DNA of 64,000 nucleotides, from assembly GCF_002251795.1 (NCBI RefSeq), contig NZ_NOXU01000024.1:124001-188000 (forward strand), read 5' to 3'. The position numbers were made by a program, and so were the translations under genes. The DNA comes from Niveispirillum lacus. GTDB taxonomy: Bacteria > Pseudomonadota > Alphaproteobacteria > Azospirillales > Azospirillaceae. The notes beneath the pieces were generated by a model that saw only the letters and a list, made by a program, of their open reading frames with translations, was not told the origin of the DNA and did no database searches. Positions 45,750 to 54,671 of the stretch are shown piece after piece. Position 1 is the first letter of the stretch; each line of letters starts with the position of its first letter.

Positions 45750-46813
45750 TGTCCACCCTGCCGCCGTTGCTGGACCGCGCAGAGGTGGCCCGCCGCCTCC
45801 GTCTGATTTTCCCGGACGGCACGCCGGAGCGCGATAAATGCGTGCGCGATGCTGCCGCCGCGACGGTTGCGGCATTTCTATATATCGGCGCCATCGAGGG
45901 CACGGACATCTGGCTGAACCCGGTGCATGTGGTGCGGTTGGGCGACACCAGGATGCTGTTCAACGCCGATGCTGCATCACGCGCCGATTATGCCCAGGCA
46001 CCGCGCGCCACAGGAGAACGCTGGTACCAGGATAACAGCCGCGAGCAGGTGCGTGACGAGGTCATCCGCCAAGGGTTGATCCCCAACGGTGCTGTCATCG
46101 AGCGGTCGGGCATCCCCACCACGTCCTCCAAGCCGCGCTATGCCCTGGCCGCCCCGTTTGCGGCCCTGTTCGATCCGACCTTGCAGGGTGATGCCCTGGC
46201 CACATCGGCAAAGGCATGGGCCGCCGCGACCCTGAACCCGATGGCGCTGGCCCGCATCGTGTCCCTGCGCGGTTCTACCGACCGCGACGGGGCCGATGTG
46301 CTGGTCCGTTTTCCGAATGGAGAGACGCGGTTGCTGGCCCCCGGTCCCAGCAGCCGCATCGCCCAGGCCGTGGTGGAACAGTTCGCGCCGCGGTTCCTGT
46401 CCGACCCCGTGGTCCTGTGGCTATCGGAAAGTGCGGCCAAGGTGGCCGCCAGGGATGAGGGATGGATCAAGCGGTTACGCCTGCGCATCACGCCCGACCG
46501 CACCCTGCCCGACCTCATCCTGCTCGACCGGGGCAAGAGTGCCGCCGACCTGATGCTGGTCTTCGTGGAGGTGGTGGCGACCGACGGCCCCGTCACAGAA
46601 CAGCGCGCCCGCGCCTTCCTGGAAATCGCGGCAGAAGGCGGGTTCGATGCGTCGCGGGTAGCCTGTATTACCGCCTTCCTGGACCGCGACCGGCCGGAGG
46701 TGAAGAAGGCCTTGCCGTCGCTGGCCTGGGGCGGGCAGGTCTGGTTCGCCTCTGAGCCCGGCCGGTTGCTGCACCTTGTGGCCCAACCCGGCCGGCTGGC
46801 GGGGATGGCCTGA
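45749..46813 (+). CDS. BsuBI/PstI-family type II restriction endonuclease
   Basis: 354 aa. It has the family pattern: an N-terminal winged-helix-like segment (LLDRAEVARRLRLIFPDGTP), the central REQVRDEVIRQGLIPNGAVI, and the catalytic part LPDLILLDRGKSAADLMLVF followed by VEVVATDGPVTEQR, corresponding to the PD...E.K-like centre of PstI/BsuBI nucleases. These cut CTGCAG; specificity of this enzyme is inferred only. Translationally coupled to the methyltransferase. Confidence 0.83.
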   Translation: MSTLPPLLDRAEVARRLRLIFPDGTPERDKCVRDAAAATVAAFLYIGAIEGTDIWLNPVHVVRLGDTRMLFNADAASRADYAQAPRATGERWYQDNSREQVRDEVIRQGLIPNGAVIERSGIPTTSSKPRYALAAPFAALFDPTLQGDALATSAKAWAAATLNPMALARIVSLRGSTDRDGADVLVRFPNGETRLLAPGPSSRIAQAVVEQFAPRFLSDPVVLWLSESAAKVAARDEGWIKRLRLRITPDRTLPDLILLDRGKSAADLMLVFVEVVATDGPVTEQRARAFLEIAAEGGFDASRVACITAFLDRDRPEVKKALPSLAWGGQVWFASEPGRLLHLVAQPGRLAGMA

Positions 46814-47293
46814 TCACCCCGCCGCCACCAGACCGGCGTAAAGGTTGAGGATTCCCTGCCAGCCACCCGCCGAATCCAGGCTGTCGCGCGTTGCCGCAGC
46901 CAGATCACCGAACCGTTCGATATGGCGATGTTCCAGGAGCACCCGCGTCTGGCCTTCCCCTTCCAGGGTGAAGGTCACCTCCACCTCTGTCAGCAGGTCG
47001 GGATTAAAACGCCAGGTGCCATCCACTTGCCAAGCCAACAGCAGTCTGCCGGGTGGGTCCCAGGCGATGACATGGCCCCAGGGGCATTCCCCGCCATCGG
47101 CCGTCCGCTCATACCAGCGGCCGCCCGCCTGCGGTTCCACAACCACATCCACCTGCGGGCTGCCCTGACCCACCGAATGGGTCTTGGGCCACCAAGCACC
47201 CATGCGGCCGGTGAAAAGGGTGAAGGCACGGGCCGGGTCGGCCGCCACCAGCACCGACCGGCGCACGGGCGCCGGCTTGATCTGCCCACTCAT
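46814..47293 (-). CDS. SRPBCC (AHSA1-type) domain protein
   Basis: 159 aa. Typical AHSA1 order: VRRSVLVAADPARAFTLFT near the start, GECPWGHVIAWDPPGRLLLAW in the middle, and VEVTFTLEGEGQTRVLLEHR near the end. These fold around a hydrophobic cavity and often act with ArsR regulators in heavy-metal or unknown small-molecule responses. It overlaps the ArsR gene by 4 bp and follows it on the same strand. No ligand is known. Confidence 0.85.
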   Translation of the reverse strand: MSGQIKPAPVRRSVLVAADPARAFTLFTGRMGAWWPKTHSVGQGSPQVDVVVEPQAGGRWYERTADGGECPWGHVIAWDPPGRLLLAWQVDGTWRFNPDLLTEVEVTFTLEGEGQTRVLLEHRHIERFGDLAAATRDSLDSAGGWQGILNLYAGLVAAG

Positions 47294-47616
47294 CCCTGAT
47301 CCTTCCTTCGTTCATTGTCGCGTGCCACCTCGGCCTGGAACGCGGTCAGCGCCACTTCCCAGAACCGGTCCAGCCATTGCCGGATCGCGCCCAGTCCAGC
47401 CGGGTCGATACGGTAGATCCGCCGCGTTCCCTGGCTTTCATCGCTGACCAACCCCGCCTCCTTCAGCACCTTCAGATGCTGCGACACGGCGGGCCGACTG
47501 ACCGGCAGGCCATCGGCCAGCACCCCCACCGGCGAGGGGCCGGCCGCCAGCCTTTCGAAGATCTGGCGTCGGGTCGGGTCGGAAAGGGCGATGAGAGCAA
47601 GATTTATGTTAGTCAT
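47290..47616 (-). CDS. ArsR-family HTH regulator
   Basis: 108 aa winged-helix repressor: ALIALSDPTRRQIFERLAAG near the start and SRPAVSQHLKVLKEAGLVSD as the recognition helix. No metal-binding CxCxxC is seen, so it is more like the SdpR/AHSA1-linked type than ArsR/SmtB metal sensors. It likely controls itself and the SRPBCC gene downstream (ATGA overlap). Confidence 0.88.
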   Translation of the reverse strand: MTNINLALIALSDPTRRQIFERLAAGPSPVGVLADGLPVSRPAVSQHLKVLKEAGLVSDESQGTRRIYRIDPAGLGAIRQWLDRFWEVALTAFQAEVARDNERRKDQG

Positions 47617-47650
47617 GACTTACGGTAATTATATACTTACATATTGTCAA
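47617..47650 (-). promoter_or_regulatory. AT-rich promoter region of the ArsR-SRPBCC operon
   Basis: About 34 bp of very AT-rich sequence before the ATG. A minus-strand TTGACA (about 47644-47649) opens it and GTAAGT occurs twice (separated by 12 nt) between that and the start codon; these direct repeats are a plausible ArsR-family operator. AGTCATGACT spans the start codon itself. Confidence 0.4.
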
Positions 47651-47710
47651 GCCTGTCGCATCGGGACGAAATCGCTATGATTGCGCAGAAGCCACCACCG
47701 GACCCATCCC

Positions 47711-48511
47711 ATGTCGCTTTCCATCCCCCGTTTGATCGGCCATCGCGGGGCCGCCCGCCACGCACCTGAAAACACCCTGTCTGGCATGCGGGTGGGGGCC
47801 TTGCAGGGCGCCTTGTGGGTAGAGGTGGACGTGAAGATCACGCGCGACGGCGTGCCCATCTTGATGCATGACGATGATCTGGACCGCACCACCACAGGCC
47901 ATGGCCCGGTGGCGGCAATGGATTTCGCCGATATCCGCCGCCTGGATGCCGGGTCATGGTTCGCAGCGGAATTCCGGGGTGAGCCTGTTCCCACCCTGGC
48001 AGAGGCAATCCAGGCGGCGCAGTTGCTGGACATCAACCTGAACCTGGAGATCAAACCCTGCCCAGGCCGGGAGGAGCAGACGGCGGGCATCGCCCTTTCC
48101 ATGGCGCTGAACCTGTGGCCGACCGACCGACCGCCACCGCTGATTTCCAGCTTCTCGATCGAAGCGCTCTCCATGGCGAAGGTGGTCGCTCCGCAATGGC
48201 CACGCGGATTTCTGATGGATGAGGAGCCGGCCGATTGGGCCGACATTGCGGACCGCCTTCAGGCTGCAACCATCAATATTGATGCAAAGAAGCAGACGGC
48301 CGAGAGTATACAGGCCTTCCGCGCCACGGGCCGTCCCATACTGGCCTACACGGTCAATGACGCCGACCAAGCCCGACAACTGTTTCAGTGGGGCGTGGCG
48401 GGATTGTTCACCGATACACCCAAGGGCCTTTACGAAGGGCTGATCGGCAAAGGAAGCGGCGGCGCGGGTCGTGCGGCGATGGTTACCACCGAACCCGATC
48501 CGCCTGCGTGA
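47711..48511 (+). CDS. Glycerophosphodiester phosphodiesterase
   Basis: 266 aa cytoplasmic enzyme splitting glycerophosphodiesters to glycerol-3-phosphate and alcohol. The GDPD signature is IGHRGAARHAPENTLSGM; the metal ligands follow in VEVDVKITRDGVPILMHDD. Its size and lack of a signal peptide fit UgpQ-type enzymes. No ugp transporter genes are nearby. The ATG at 47711 precedes SLSIPRLIGHRG. Confidence 0.92.
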   Translation: MSLSIPRLIGHRGAARHAPENTLSGMRVGALQGALWVEVDVKITRDGVPILMHDDDLDRTTTGHGPVAAMDFADIRRLDAGSWFAAEFRGEPVPTLAEAIQAAQLLDINLNLEIKPCPGREEQTAGIALSMALNLWPTDRPPPLISSFSIEALSMAKVVAPQWPRGFLMDEEPADWADIADRLQAATINIDAKKQTAESIQAFRATGRPILAYTVNDADQARQLFQWGVAGLFTDTPKGLYEGLIGKGSGGAGRAAMVTTEPDPPA

Positions 48512-48545
48512 CACAGCATCGGGATCGATCCAACAGTGCCTCCCG

Positions 48546-48896
48546 TCAGGCAGACAGGGCATCTGCCTCCAGTGCCCGGTGCCGTTCCGAGGTCAGCACC
48601 TGGCGCACCAGCGGCTGAGCCCGCAGACAGCGAGCAATATAGTCGCTTTCATCGCGGGTCAGGGTTCGGACCTGCACATCGACATGCAGACATTCCTCCG
48701 CCTCGAAATGCCGGGCCTGAACCGATGCCGGGACCAGACCGCGTTTGGCGAAGAACTCCAGCACACGCGGCAAACTACCCGGATCAGGGTCGGCCAGGAC
48801 AGCAAAACAGGCGGTGCGGTTGGGGTCGGTAGGGCGGGCTTCCGCCGGGGGTGGGGCCAGAACAGGCATGCCGGCGGGGGCGGTTGCAGCAGACAT
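48546..48896 (-). CDS. ACT-domain-like protein (possible small regulatory subunit)
   Basis: 116 aa. After a Pro/Ala-rich head comes CFAVLADPDPGSLPRVLEFF and AKRGLVPASVQARHFEAEEC, then LHVDVQVRTLTRDESDYIAR: the beta-alpha-beta pattern of an ACT domain, similar in style to the IlvN/IlvM subunit. It might bind an amino acid. ATG 48896 has GGCGGAG 8 nt upstream, while ATG 48902 overlaps the upstream stop. Partner enzyme is not in the window. Confidence 0.55.
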   Translation of the reverse strand: MSAATAPAGMPVLAPPPAEARPTDPNRTACFAVLADPDPGSLPRVLEFFAKRGLVPASVQARHFEAEECLHVDVQVRTLTRDESDYIARCLRAQPLVRQVLTSERHRALEADALSA

Positions 48897-48901
48897 GATC
48901 A

Positions 48902-49258
48902 TTACTCCGCCGCGACGGTAGTATGAACCGGATGGGCCAGCTTGCTGGCACCGCGCATCTCCGGCCCGACCGACAGTCGGTCCAGGTCCGCCCGCTGGAA
49001 ACAGCGAGACAGGACACCAATAGGGTCTGTCATGCTGTCATCCGGGGCCGCCGGTACCAGCATGGCAAAGGCACGGTTGGCACGGGCGGCACGCATGGCC
49101 GCTTCCACCGCCTCGTCCAGCCCGACACCCGGCAGCCGCTGCCAGGGCACCGGGGTAATCACACCGCCCGCCGCACGATGCACCGCCAGCGCAATCTGGG
49201 CGCCGGTCGAAGGGTCGCGATAGACGGTCAGACTGGCGGGGTGTTCCTGGGTGCTCAT
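48902..49258 (-). CDS. Protein of unknown function, paired with the ACT-domain gene
   Basis: 118 aa soluble protein (starts STQEHPASLTVYRDPSTGAQ). No membrane segment, signal peptide or recognised motif. Its stop overlaps the next gene's upstream ATG as TAATG, so the two are coupled. It is divergent to the Lrp-type regulator, which probably controls it. The start chosen leaves the 26 upstream codons out, as they lack a ribosome site. Confidence 0.5.
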   Translation of the reverse strand: MSTQEHPASLTVYRDPSTGAQIALAVHRAAGGVITPVPWQRLPGVGLDEAVEAAMRAARANRAFAMLVPAAPDDSMTDPIGVLSRCFQRADLDRLSVGPEMRGASKLAHPVHTTVAAE

Positions 49259-49356
49259 CTCCGGCTCCGAACTGCATGGGTTCCCGCTTGTGCGGTGCAG
49301 TAAACATAGGCCAGGCGCCGGGGCATTTCTTTGCAATTTTTGTCCCTATGGCTTAT

Positions 49357-49366
49357 TTTGCGCAAA
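49357..49366. promoter_or_regulatory. Palindrome in the Lrp divergent promoter region
   Basis: TTTGCGCAAA is a perfect 10-bp palindrome in the AT-rich 143-bp gap between the unknown protein and the Lrp-type gene; TTTGCAA also occurs nearby (49330-49336). It suits an Lrp/AsnC dimer site; inference only. Confidence 0.35.
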
Positions 49367-49401
49367 TGTAATGCGTTCAACGACGAACATGGGGATGAAT
49401 C

Positions 49402-49875
49402 ATGCAAAAGCCACTGGATGGGCTGGACTGGCGCATTCTGGATTACCTGCAGAAGGACGGGTCTGCCACGGCAGCGGAAGTGGCCGATCAGGTTGGGTTG
49501 AGCCAGAGTCCCTGTTGGCGCCGCATCCAGCGACTGGAAGAAGATGGCATCATTAAACGGCGCGTCGCCCTGCTGGACCGCAAGGCCGTGGGCTTGAACG
49601 TGCTGATCTTCAGCCACGTGAAGCTGGAAGCCCATAGTGGCGACCTGCTGACCGATTTCCGGGAGGCAATCCGTCGCATCCCGGAGGTTCAGGAATGTTT
49701 TGTGCTGATGGGGCAGGTGGATTTCCTGCTGCGTATCGTGACCAGGGATGTGGAGGCCTACGAGGCCTTGTTCTTTGAAAAGCTATCGAAGCTGCCAGGG
49801 GTACGGGAACTCAACAGCATGATCGCCGTCTCCACCGTCAAGGAGACAACGGAACTGCCACTGCCCGGGCTTTGA
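49402..49875 (+). CDS. Lrp/AsnC-family transcriptional regulator
   Basis: 157 aa. N-terminal HTH: KPLDGLDWRILDYLQKDGSA with ADQVGLSQSPCWRRIQRLEE; C-terminal RAM/ACT-type domain with VQECFVLMGQVDFLLRIVT. It probably senses an amino acid and controls the divergent ACT-domain pair. Its stop is immediately adjacent to the stop of the convergent MmyB-type gene (TGATCA). Confidence 0.92.
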   Translation: MQKPLDGLDWRILDYLQKDGSATAAEVADQVGLSQSPCWRRIQRLEEDGIIKRRVALLDRKAVGLNVLIFSHVKLEAHSGDLLTDFREAIRRIPEVQECFVLMGQVDFLLRIVTRDVEAYEALFFEKLSKLPGVRELNSMIAVSTVKETTELPLPGL

Positions 49876-50694
49876 TCAACCCTCCAGGTCGGGCAGCAGC
49901 ATGACCAGTCTCAGGTCGGGCCGCGTCTCCACTGACAGGGTCATCTGGCGGAAGCGAAGCAGGCCCTGTACCGGATGCTGGAACAGCCTTTCGCCACCCT
50001 CGCGCCCCCTGATGTCGGCGCCGGCCCAGCGGCTGGCGAAATCACGGCTGCCGGTCCGCAGTTCGGCGATCAGGGCAGCCAAGCCCGGGTCTTGCAGGTA
50101 GCGCCCATGATCGGCACGGAATTCGGCCAGCACCCGGGCAGCGCGTGCCGGCCAATCGACCAGCAGGCGACGTGCCCCGTCATCCAGGAACAGATAACGC
50201 AGCAGATTGTGAGGGCCGGGTCGGTCAAGCCAGCCTGTGAACAGGGATTCGGCCGGGCGGTTCCAGGCCAATAGATCCTGGCGATGGTCCAACGCATAAG
50301 CCGGCACCGAGAGGGCGGACACGGCCGCTCGCAGCCGGTCATGCTGGGCGGCGGGATCATCCACCGTGTCGGGCTGCCGCGGATCGCGGCGGCCCGACAG
50401 TTGGAACAGATAGGCCCGTTCGGCAGTGTTCAGGCGCAAGGTGCGAGCCAAACGGTCGAGAGCCTGAGGGGAAGCCTGGATATCGCGGCCTTGTTCCAGC
50501 CAGGTCAGCCAAGTCGCGCTGATCCCCGCCAGCATCGCCACCTCCTCCCGCCGCAGCCCCGCGGTGCGGCGGCGGCCGGTAACGGACAGGCCCAGCGCCG
50601 CCGGGTCCAGCCTTCCACGCCGTTCGCGTAGAAAGATGCCCAGCAGACGGCGCTGATTCATCACAGTATCGACGGGCATGATGGTGGTGTTCAT
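49876..50694 (-). CDS. Xre regulator with MmyB-like ligand-binding domain
   Basis: 272 aa. HTH region: RRTAGLRREEVAMLAGISAT with WLTWLEQGRDIQASPQALDR, followed by the MmyB-like domain (VPAYALDHRQDLLAWNRPAE, then SLFTGWLD, and FRADHGRYLQDP). Members often regulate the adjacent divergent oxidoreductase or methyltransferase gene. Divergent to the methyltransferase with 79 nt between. Confidence 0.88.
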   Translation of the reverse strand: MNTTIMPVDTVMNQRRLLGIFLRERRGRLDPAALGLSVTGRRRTAGLRREEVAMLAGISATWLTWLEQGRDIQASPQALDRLARTLRLNTAERAYLFQLSGRRDPRQPDTVDDPAAQHDRLRAAVSALSVPAYALDHRQDLLAWNRPAESLFTGWLDRPGPHNLLRYLFLDDGARRLLVDWPARAARVLAEFRADHGRYLQDPGLAALIAELRTGSRDFASRWAGADIRGREGGERLFQHPVQGLLRFRQMTLSVETRPDLRLVMLLPDLEG

Positions 50695-50773
50695 ACCAGG
50701 ATAATTGCCTATCTTGTACCGGCTTGGCCAGAGACATAAACCAGGGGCCACCCCTCCCTCGGAAGACATCGCC

Positions 50774-51550
50774 ATGACCCCGCCCATGGACAGCCAGCAC
50801 GACCTTGTAGTGCAGCAATTCGCCCCCCGCGCCGCCGCCTATGCGAGCAGCCCCACCCACGCGGCCGGTCCTGATCTGACCGCGTTCCAATCCCTGCTGC
50901 AGGCCGCACCGGTGATGCGCCTTCTGGACCTGGGCAGTGGCGGGGGGCATGTCAGTTTTCACGCCTCCCCTTATGCCAGTGAGGTGCTGGCCTATGACCT
51001 GTCTACGGATATGCTGGACATGGTGGCAGCCGGTGCGGCGTTGCGGGGCCTGACCAACATCCGCACACAGCCGGGTCGGGCTGAACATCTGCCCTTCCCC
51101 GATGGGCACTTCGATATGGTCGCCAGCCGTTACAGCGCCCATCACTGGCGTCACCTGCCAGCAGCCCTGGCAGAGACAGTCCGTGTGCTGCGACCCGGTG
51201 GACAGTTGCTGATGATGGATGTCTTCGCTCCGGCTGACCCGTTGCTGGATACATTCCTGCAAACGGTGGAAATGGTCCGTGACCCCAGCCATGTCCGCGA
51301 CTATTCGCTTCATGAGTGGCGAAGCCTGCTGCACGATGCCGGACTGGCGCCCGGCACCGTGACCACCTATCGACTTCGCTTGGAATTCCAAAGCTGGGTG
51401 GATCGGATCGGCAGCCCGGAAAGTCACCGCCCCGCCCTGCGGTCCCTGCTGGCCGGGGCAGCGGCGGAGGTGAAACGACATTTCGCTGTGGAGACGGATG
51501 GCAGCTTCACGATCGATACGATGCTGATGGTTGCCACAAAAGAAAGCTGA
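50774..51550 (+). CDS. SAM-dependent methyltransferase (class I)
   Basis: 258 aa. SAM motif LLDLGSGGGHVSFHASPYAS, then ILAYDLS-type acidic residue (VLAYDLSTDM), and the ubiE-like post-I motif FDMVASRYSAHHW and VLRPGGQLLMMDVF. The target is unknown, and a UbiE/menaquinone-like substrate is not supported by context. The likely regulator is the divergent MmyB-type gene. ATG 50774 is used; a longer frame starts at 50705. Confidence 0.85.
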   Translation: MTPPMDSQHDLVVQQFAPRAAAYASSPTHAAGPDLTAFQSLLQAAPVMRLLDLGSGGGHVSFHASPYASEVLAYDLSTDMLDMVAAGAALRGLTNIRTQPGRAEHLPFPDGHFDMVASRYSAHHWRHLPAALAETVRVLRPGGQLLMMDVFAPADPLLDTFLQTVEMVRDPSHVRDYSLHEWRSLLHDAGLAPGTVTTYRLRLEFQSWVDRIGSPESHRPALRSLLAGAAAEVKRHFAVETDGSFTIDTMLMVATKES

Positions 51551-51596
51551 CGGAACGGCTCTTGACTCACCGGCGGTAATGGCCATGTGATACTGC

Positions 51597-51890
51597 ATGA
51601 TCATTCCGCCGCAACCACCGCCGCTGCCTGCCGTGCAGCCTGCATCGACCACGCCGCAGAATAATGCGGCGCTGGCAACGGCTGCTGTGGCTGCGCAGAA
51701 AATCGCCAAGCCGACCCAGACCCAAACCAAACGGGCCCCATCGGCCGTAGCCCAAGGCGACGCATCGCGGGAAACAACCGACAGCCGTTTTGTCGGACGC
51801 GCCTTTGACAGCGAGGCCGCCGCCGTGGAGGCCCGCACGAACAGTCCCCCGCCCCGTGGCCGCGGTGACCGTTTGGATGTCAGTGTTTAA
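51597..51890 (+). CDS. Hypothetical Pro/Ala-rich protein
   Basis: 97 aa of low complexity: starts IIPPQPPPLPAVQPASTTPQ, has an Ala-rich stretch (NAALATAAVAAQK) and ends RGDRLDVSV. No domain, signal peptide or membrane segment. Similar C-termini with RGxxLDxSV occur in Rhodospirillales hypotheticals by recollection. It could be a real small protein or spurious. Confidence 0.4.
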   Translation: MIIPPQPPPLPAVQPASTTPQNNAALATAAVAAQKIAKPTQTQTKRAPSAVAQGDASRETTDSRFVGRAFDSEAAAVEARTNSPPPRGRGDRLDVSV

Positions 51891-52043
51891 GGATCGGACC
51901 GGTTTTTAACCCCTGTTGGTATGAACTTTGGTGGGCTTGGACCGCTATCTCGACCATAGGCCGGTCGACATAGGGATTTCTATCCGCCCGCCGACCGCAA
52001 GCCCACCATGTTACACTAAACGGTTGCAGGAGCCCGCCCATCC

Positions 52044-52946
52044 TTACCCCTTGATGGCTCGCACCGGCGGCATGGCGTTGCAGACATCAATATGGCCGGA
52101 CGCGCGGATGAAGAAATCATCCTGGCGAAAGCGGCGGGCATCGCGCCATTTGGTGTAGGTCTCGCTCTGGCCAGACAGAACCTCGATCTTTTCCTGTTCC
52201 GCCTCTGGCACATCGGCAGCCAGACGAACAGCATTGATGGGCACCCGCTGTTCCGCCTTTTCATAGAAACCCAAAGTACCGGTGCCGCGCGGCAGGGCCG
52301 TCAGCAGTTCCATGCCCTTCAGGACACGGCCCACCAGGGTGATGACCTTGTCCAGCGGGCGCGGTGAGTGGCCAATGACGGTGTAGAGTTCTGCCCCGCT
52401 GCCGCTATCCAGGGCCAAACCGCGTCCAACCCCGACAATGCCATAGCAATGGGTCATCCAGGCTTCCCCCGTCTTGGGATCACGGGCAGCGGGGAAAATG
52501 TCGGAGATGCCGACCTCCGGCGCATAGGCGTCCGGGTCCGGCAGCTTGGCAAAGGGCAGGGTCTTGGCACCGTCCTTGATGGTGAATTCCGGCGCCAGCT
52601 TGTCCAAGGCTGTCTTCATCGGCTTGGGGGTTTCGTCCGGCATGCCCCATTGCGTGACATAGTTATCCTGGACGCGGACGATGAAAGTCCCCTCGTACCA
52701 GTTCTCCCGCGCTAGCTTGCGCATGTTTTCCACATGGATGGGGGCAAAGGCGGGGGCCAGTTCAATGACCACGCGCCCGCCGGGCAGATCGATATAGAAA
52801 GTGTTCTCAGGCACCGGTGCGCGCCAGTCACTGGCCGGCGACGCCGCCAGCACCTCCGCCGGGGTCTGGCGCTTCGGGGCCTCCTGAGCGGTGGCAGGCA
52901 GGGACAGGGCCAGCAGGGCGGCCGTGGCAAGCAGTGTCAGGCGCAT
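52044..52946 (-). CDS. Exported cyclophilin-type peptidylprolyl isomerase
   Basis: 300 aa with signal peptide ([20 protein letters not shown]). Cyclophilin features include [37 protein letters not shown], and a C-terminal segment [20 protein letters not shown]. Likely periplasmic folding catalyst. The loop sizes differ from PpiA, so it may be a divergent group. Confidence 0.87.
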   Translation of the reverse strand: MRLTLLATAALLALSLPATAQEAPKRQTPAEVLAASPASDWRAPVPENTFYIDLPGGRVVIELAPAFAPIHVENMRKLARENWYEGTFIVRVQDNYVTQWGMPDETPKPMKTALDKLAPEFTIKDGAKTLPFAKLPDPDAYAPEVGISDIFPAARDPKTGEAWMTHCYGIVGVGRGLALDSGSGAELYTVIGHSPRPLDKVITLVGRVLKGMELLTALPRGTGTLGFYEKAEQRVPINAVRLAADVPEAEQEKIEVLSGQSETYTKWRDARRFRQDDFFIRASGHIDVCNAMPPVRAIKG

Positions 52947-53004
52947 GGGGCTTCTTCTTTATGGATTGCCGATGGCCGCAGCATCCCAGAAGCCCCCGAC
53001 CCCA

Positions 53005-54282
53005 TCAAGGGGCGGTGACCACCCTACCGGTGAATGGGTTCCAGCCCGTGGCTGCCAGCACGGCCCAGGCCGTGGCCCCCAGATGCGGCTGCCGGTAATA
53101 GAAGAAGTCAGCCCCTTTGCTGTCCGGCCCGATGGCAAAGCCGGTCGAGACCTTGTCCCCGCGCGTGGCCCAGAGATAACCGCCAGGGCTGATATCGCCA
53201 ACCAAGCCCGACAATAGTCTCACAGACCGCTCCTGATCCCGTACAGCGGCCCAGGACAGGGCCGCCTGCGCCGTCCCCTCTACCCAGACGCCATCACGGT
53301 CGCCGTTGAAATCATAACCGCCGGCGACGCCATGCACCTGATCCGCGCGGTCCAGTGCCCGGCGCCAGTCGTGCGGCGACTCGGGCAGCAGCAGCGGCCA
53401 GAGCAGGGCGTCCAGGCCGGAATTACCGTCATTGACCGTCACGCCATCGGGTAGGGTGCCGGTGGGGAAGTACCCCGCATCAGCCCGCCAGAGCGCGTTC
53501 AGGAAGCCCAAAGCCGCCGCCTTGCCCGCCGCCCAGTCACCACCGGGCACGCCCGCGCGTTCCAGCCAGCCGAACAGGGCAACCAGGTCGGTATTATGCT
53601 CCACTGATTTCCAGGTCAGGGCCTGTGTCCCCATTCCATCGCCATGGATGCCGCCGGTAAAGCCGCCCGGCCCTTTGGTATCGCGCATATGGGCCAGGAC
53701 CCAGGCGCCCAGTTTGGCGGCTCCCGCCCGGTATTTCGGCTCATTCAGCGCATCGGCGAGTGTCAGCAGGGCCAGACCTGCCCAGGCAACATTGCCGGTG
53801 GCTGTCCCGACCTGATAGGCATCCTCTTCCCAGCGCTGGGCCTTCTGGTTCCACCAGCCATTGGGCGGGATGGGGAATTCCTGTTGCGGCCCGGCGCGGT
53901 AGGTGGTGCGCAGCCGACCCTGCGGCCCCGCCCGGTCATTCTCCACCGCCGACAACAGCGCATCACCGATGCGCCGTGCCTTTGTGGCACGCCCGCAGGC
54001 GACCAGGGCGATGGCGGCCAGCGCATTGTCATAGGTGAAGGCCGCATTCTTAAGCGCATCCTCCACCGGCGCCCCGGCACCGGAGGGGTGGTCGAAACTG
54101 CGCAAGAAAGCCGGACCCTTACCCGGCACCGAGTCGATGGCCACCGTCAACGACCCACACAGCCGACTTTCCAGCAGGGTGGCGGCCGACACGGCAGAAG
54201 GCTGTCGCTCCGCTTGCGCCCCTGCAGGTGCTGGCAGGGTCAGTATCGCGGCCAGCAGGGGAGTGAAAAGAACGCGCATCAT
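53005..54282 (-). CDS. Exported (alpha/alpha)6-barrel-like protein, possible glycoside hydrolase
   Basis: 425 aa with signal peptide (MMRVLFTPLLAAILTLPAPA). The pattern of Trp/Gly-rich helices (FTYDNALAAIALVACGRATK, EEDAYQVGTATGNVAWAGLA, NSGLDALLWPLLLPESPHDW, GVWVEGTAQAALSWAAVRDQ) is that of six-hairpin glycosidase-type folds. No recognised catalytic motif and no polysaccharide genes around. It overlaps the antitoxin gene by 4 bp, so its start, ATG 54282, is read from the toxin-antitoxin transcript. Confidence 0.6.
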   Translation of the reverse strand: MMRVLFTPLLAAILTLPAPAGAQAERQPSAVSAATLLESRLCGSLTVAIDSVPGKGPAFLRSFDHPSGAGAPVEDALKNAAFTYDNALAAIALVACGRATKARRIGDALLSAVENDRAGPQGRLRTTYRAGPQQEFPIPPNGWWNQKAQRWEEDAYQVGTATGNVAWAGLALLTLADALNEPKYRAGAAKLGAWVLAHMRDTKGPGGFTGGIHGDGMGTQALTWKSVEHNTDLVALFGWLERAGVPGGDWAAGKAAALGFLNALWRADAGYFPTGTLPDGVTVNDGNSGLDALLWPLLLPESPHDWRRALDRADQVHGVAGGYDFNGDRDGVWVEGTAQAALSWAAVRDQERSVRLLSGLVGDISPGGYLWATRGDKVSTGFAIGPDSKGADFFYYRQPHLGATAWAVLAATGWNPFTGRVVTAP

Positions 54283-54671
54283 TCGCTGGGCCGGGGGGGT
54301 AGCAGGTCATCGACAGCCACGCGCAGGACCGTTGCGATTCTGACCATGGCATCAACGCTGCCGGGCTTACGTCCTGCCTCAATCTCGCTGAGGTAAGAGG
54401 GGGAGACGCCGGCAGCTTGCGCCAGCGCCTGCTGCGTCAGGCCGCGATATTGTCGATAGGCGCGTACCGGCGACATACCGTCCAGGATATGTTCAATCAA
54501 CTCTATCGGGAACGCTTCTTCCTCGCCACGTTGCAGCCGGGCAAGGGCCTCCCGGCTTTCAGCCAGGTCCTGCGCATCTTCCAACGCCTCCATCAGCGCT
54601 TCGAAGTCGCTGCGATTTAAGGTGACGGTATCCGCATCTTCCCGTACCGGGCGCAATATGATGGCATTCAT
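54279..54671 (-). CDS. Xre-family antitoxin
   Basis: 130 aa. N-terminal segment TVTLNRSDFEALMEALEDAQ as in Phd-like/HigA helpers, then an HTH: LTQQALAQAAGVSPSYLSEI followed by EAGRKPGSVDAM. It would bind the upstream palindrome and neutralise the toxin. It overlaps the toxin gene by 4 bp and the downstream exported-protein gene by 4 bp. The start ATG 54671 is fixed by that coupling. Confidence 0.83.
   Translation of the reverse strand: MNAIILRPVREDADTVTLNRSDFEALMEALEDAQDLAESREALARLQRGEEEAFPIELIEHILDGMSPVRAYRQYRGLTQQALAQAAGVSPSYLSEIEAGRKPGSVDAMVRIATVLRVAVDDLLPPRPSE

Noticed and set aside
43962-46813. Depletion of CTGCAG as evidence for PstI-like specificity
   Set aside because: CTGCAG occurs several times in the window, and I cannot count expected occurrences reliably, so no avoidance claim is made.
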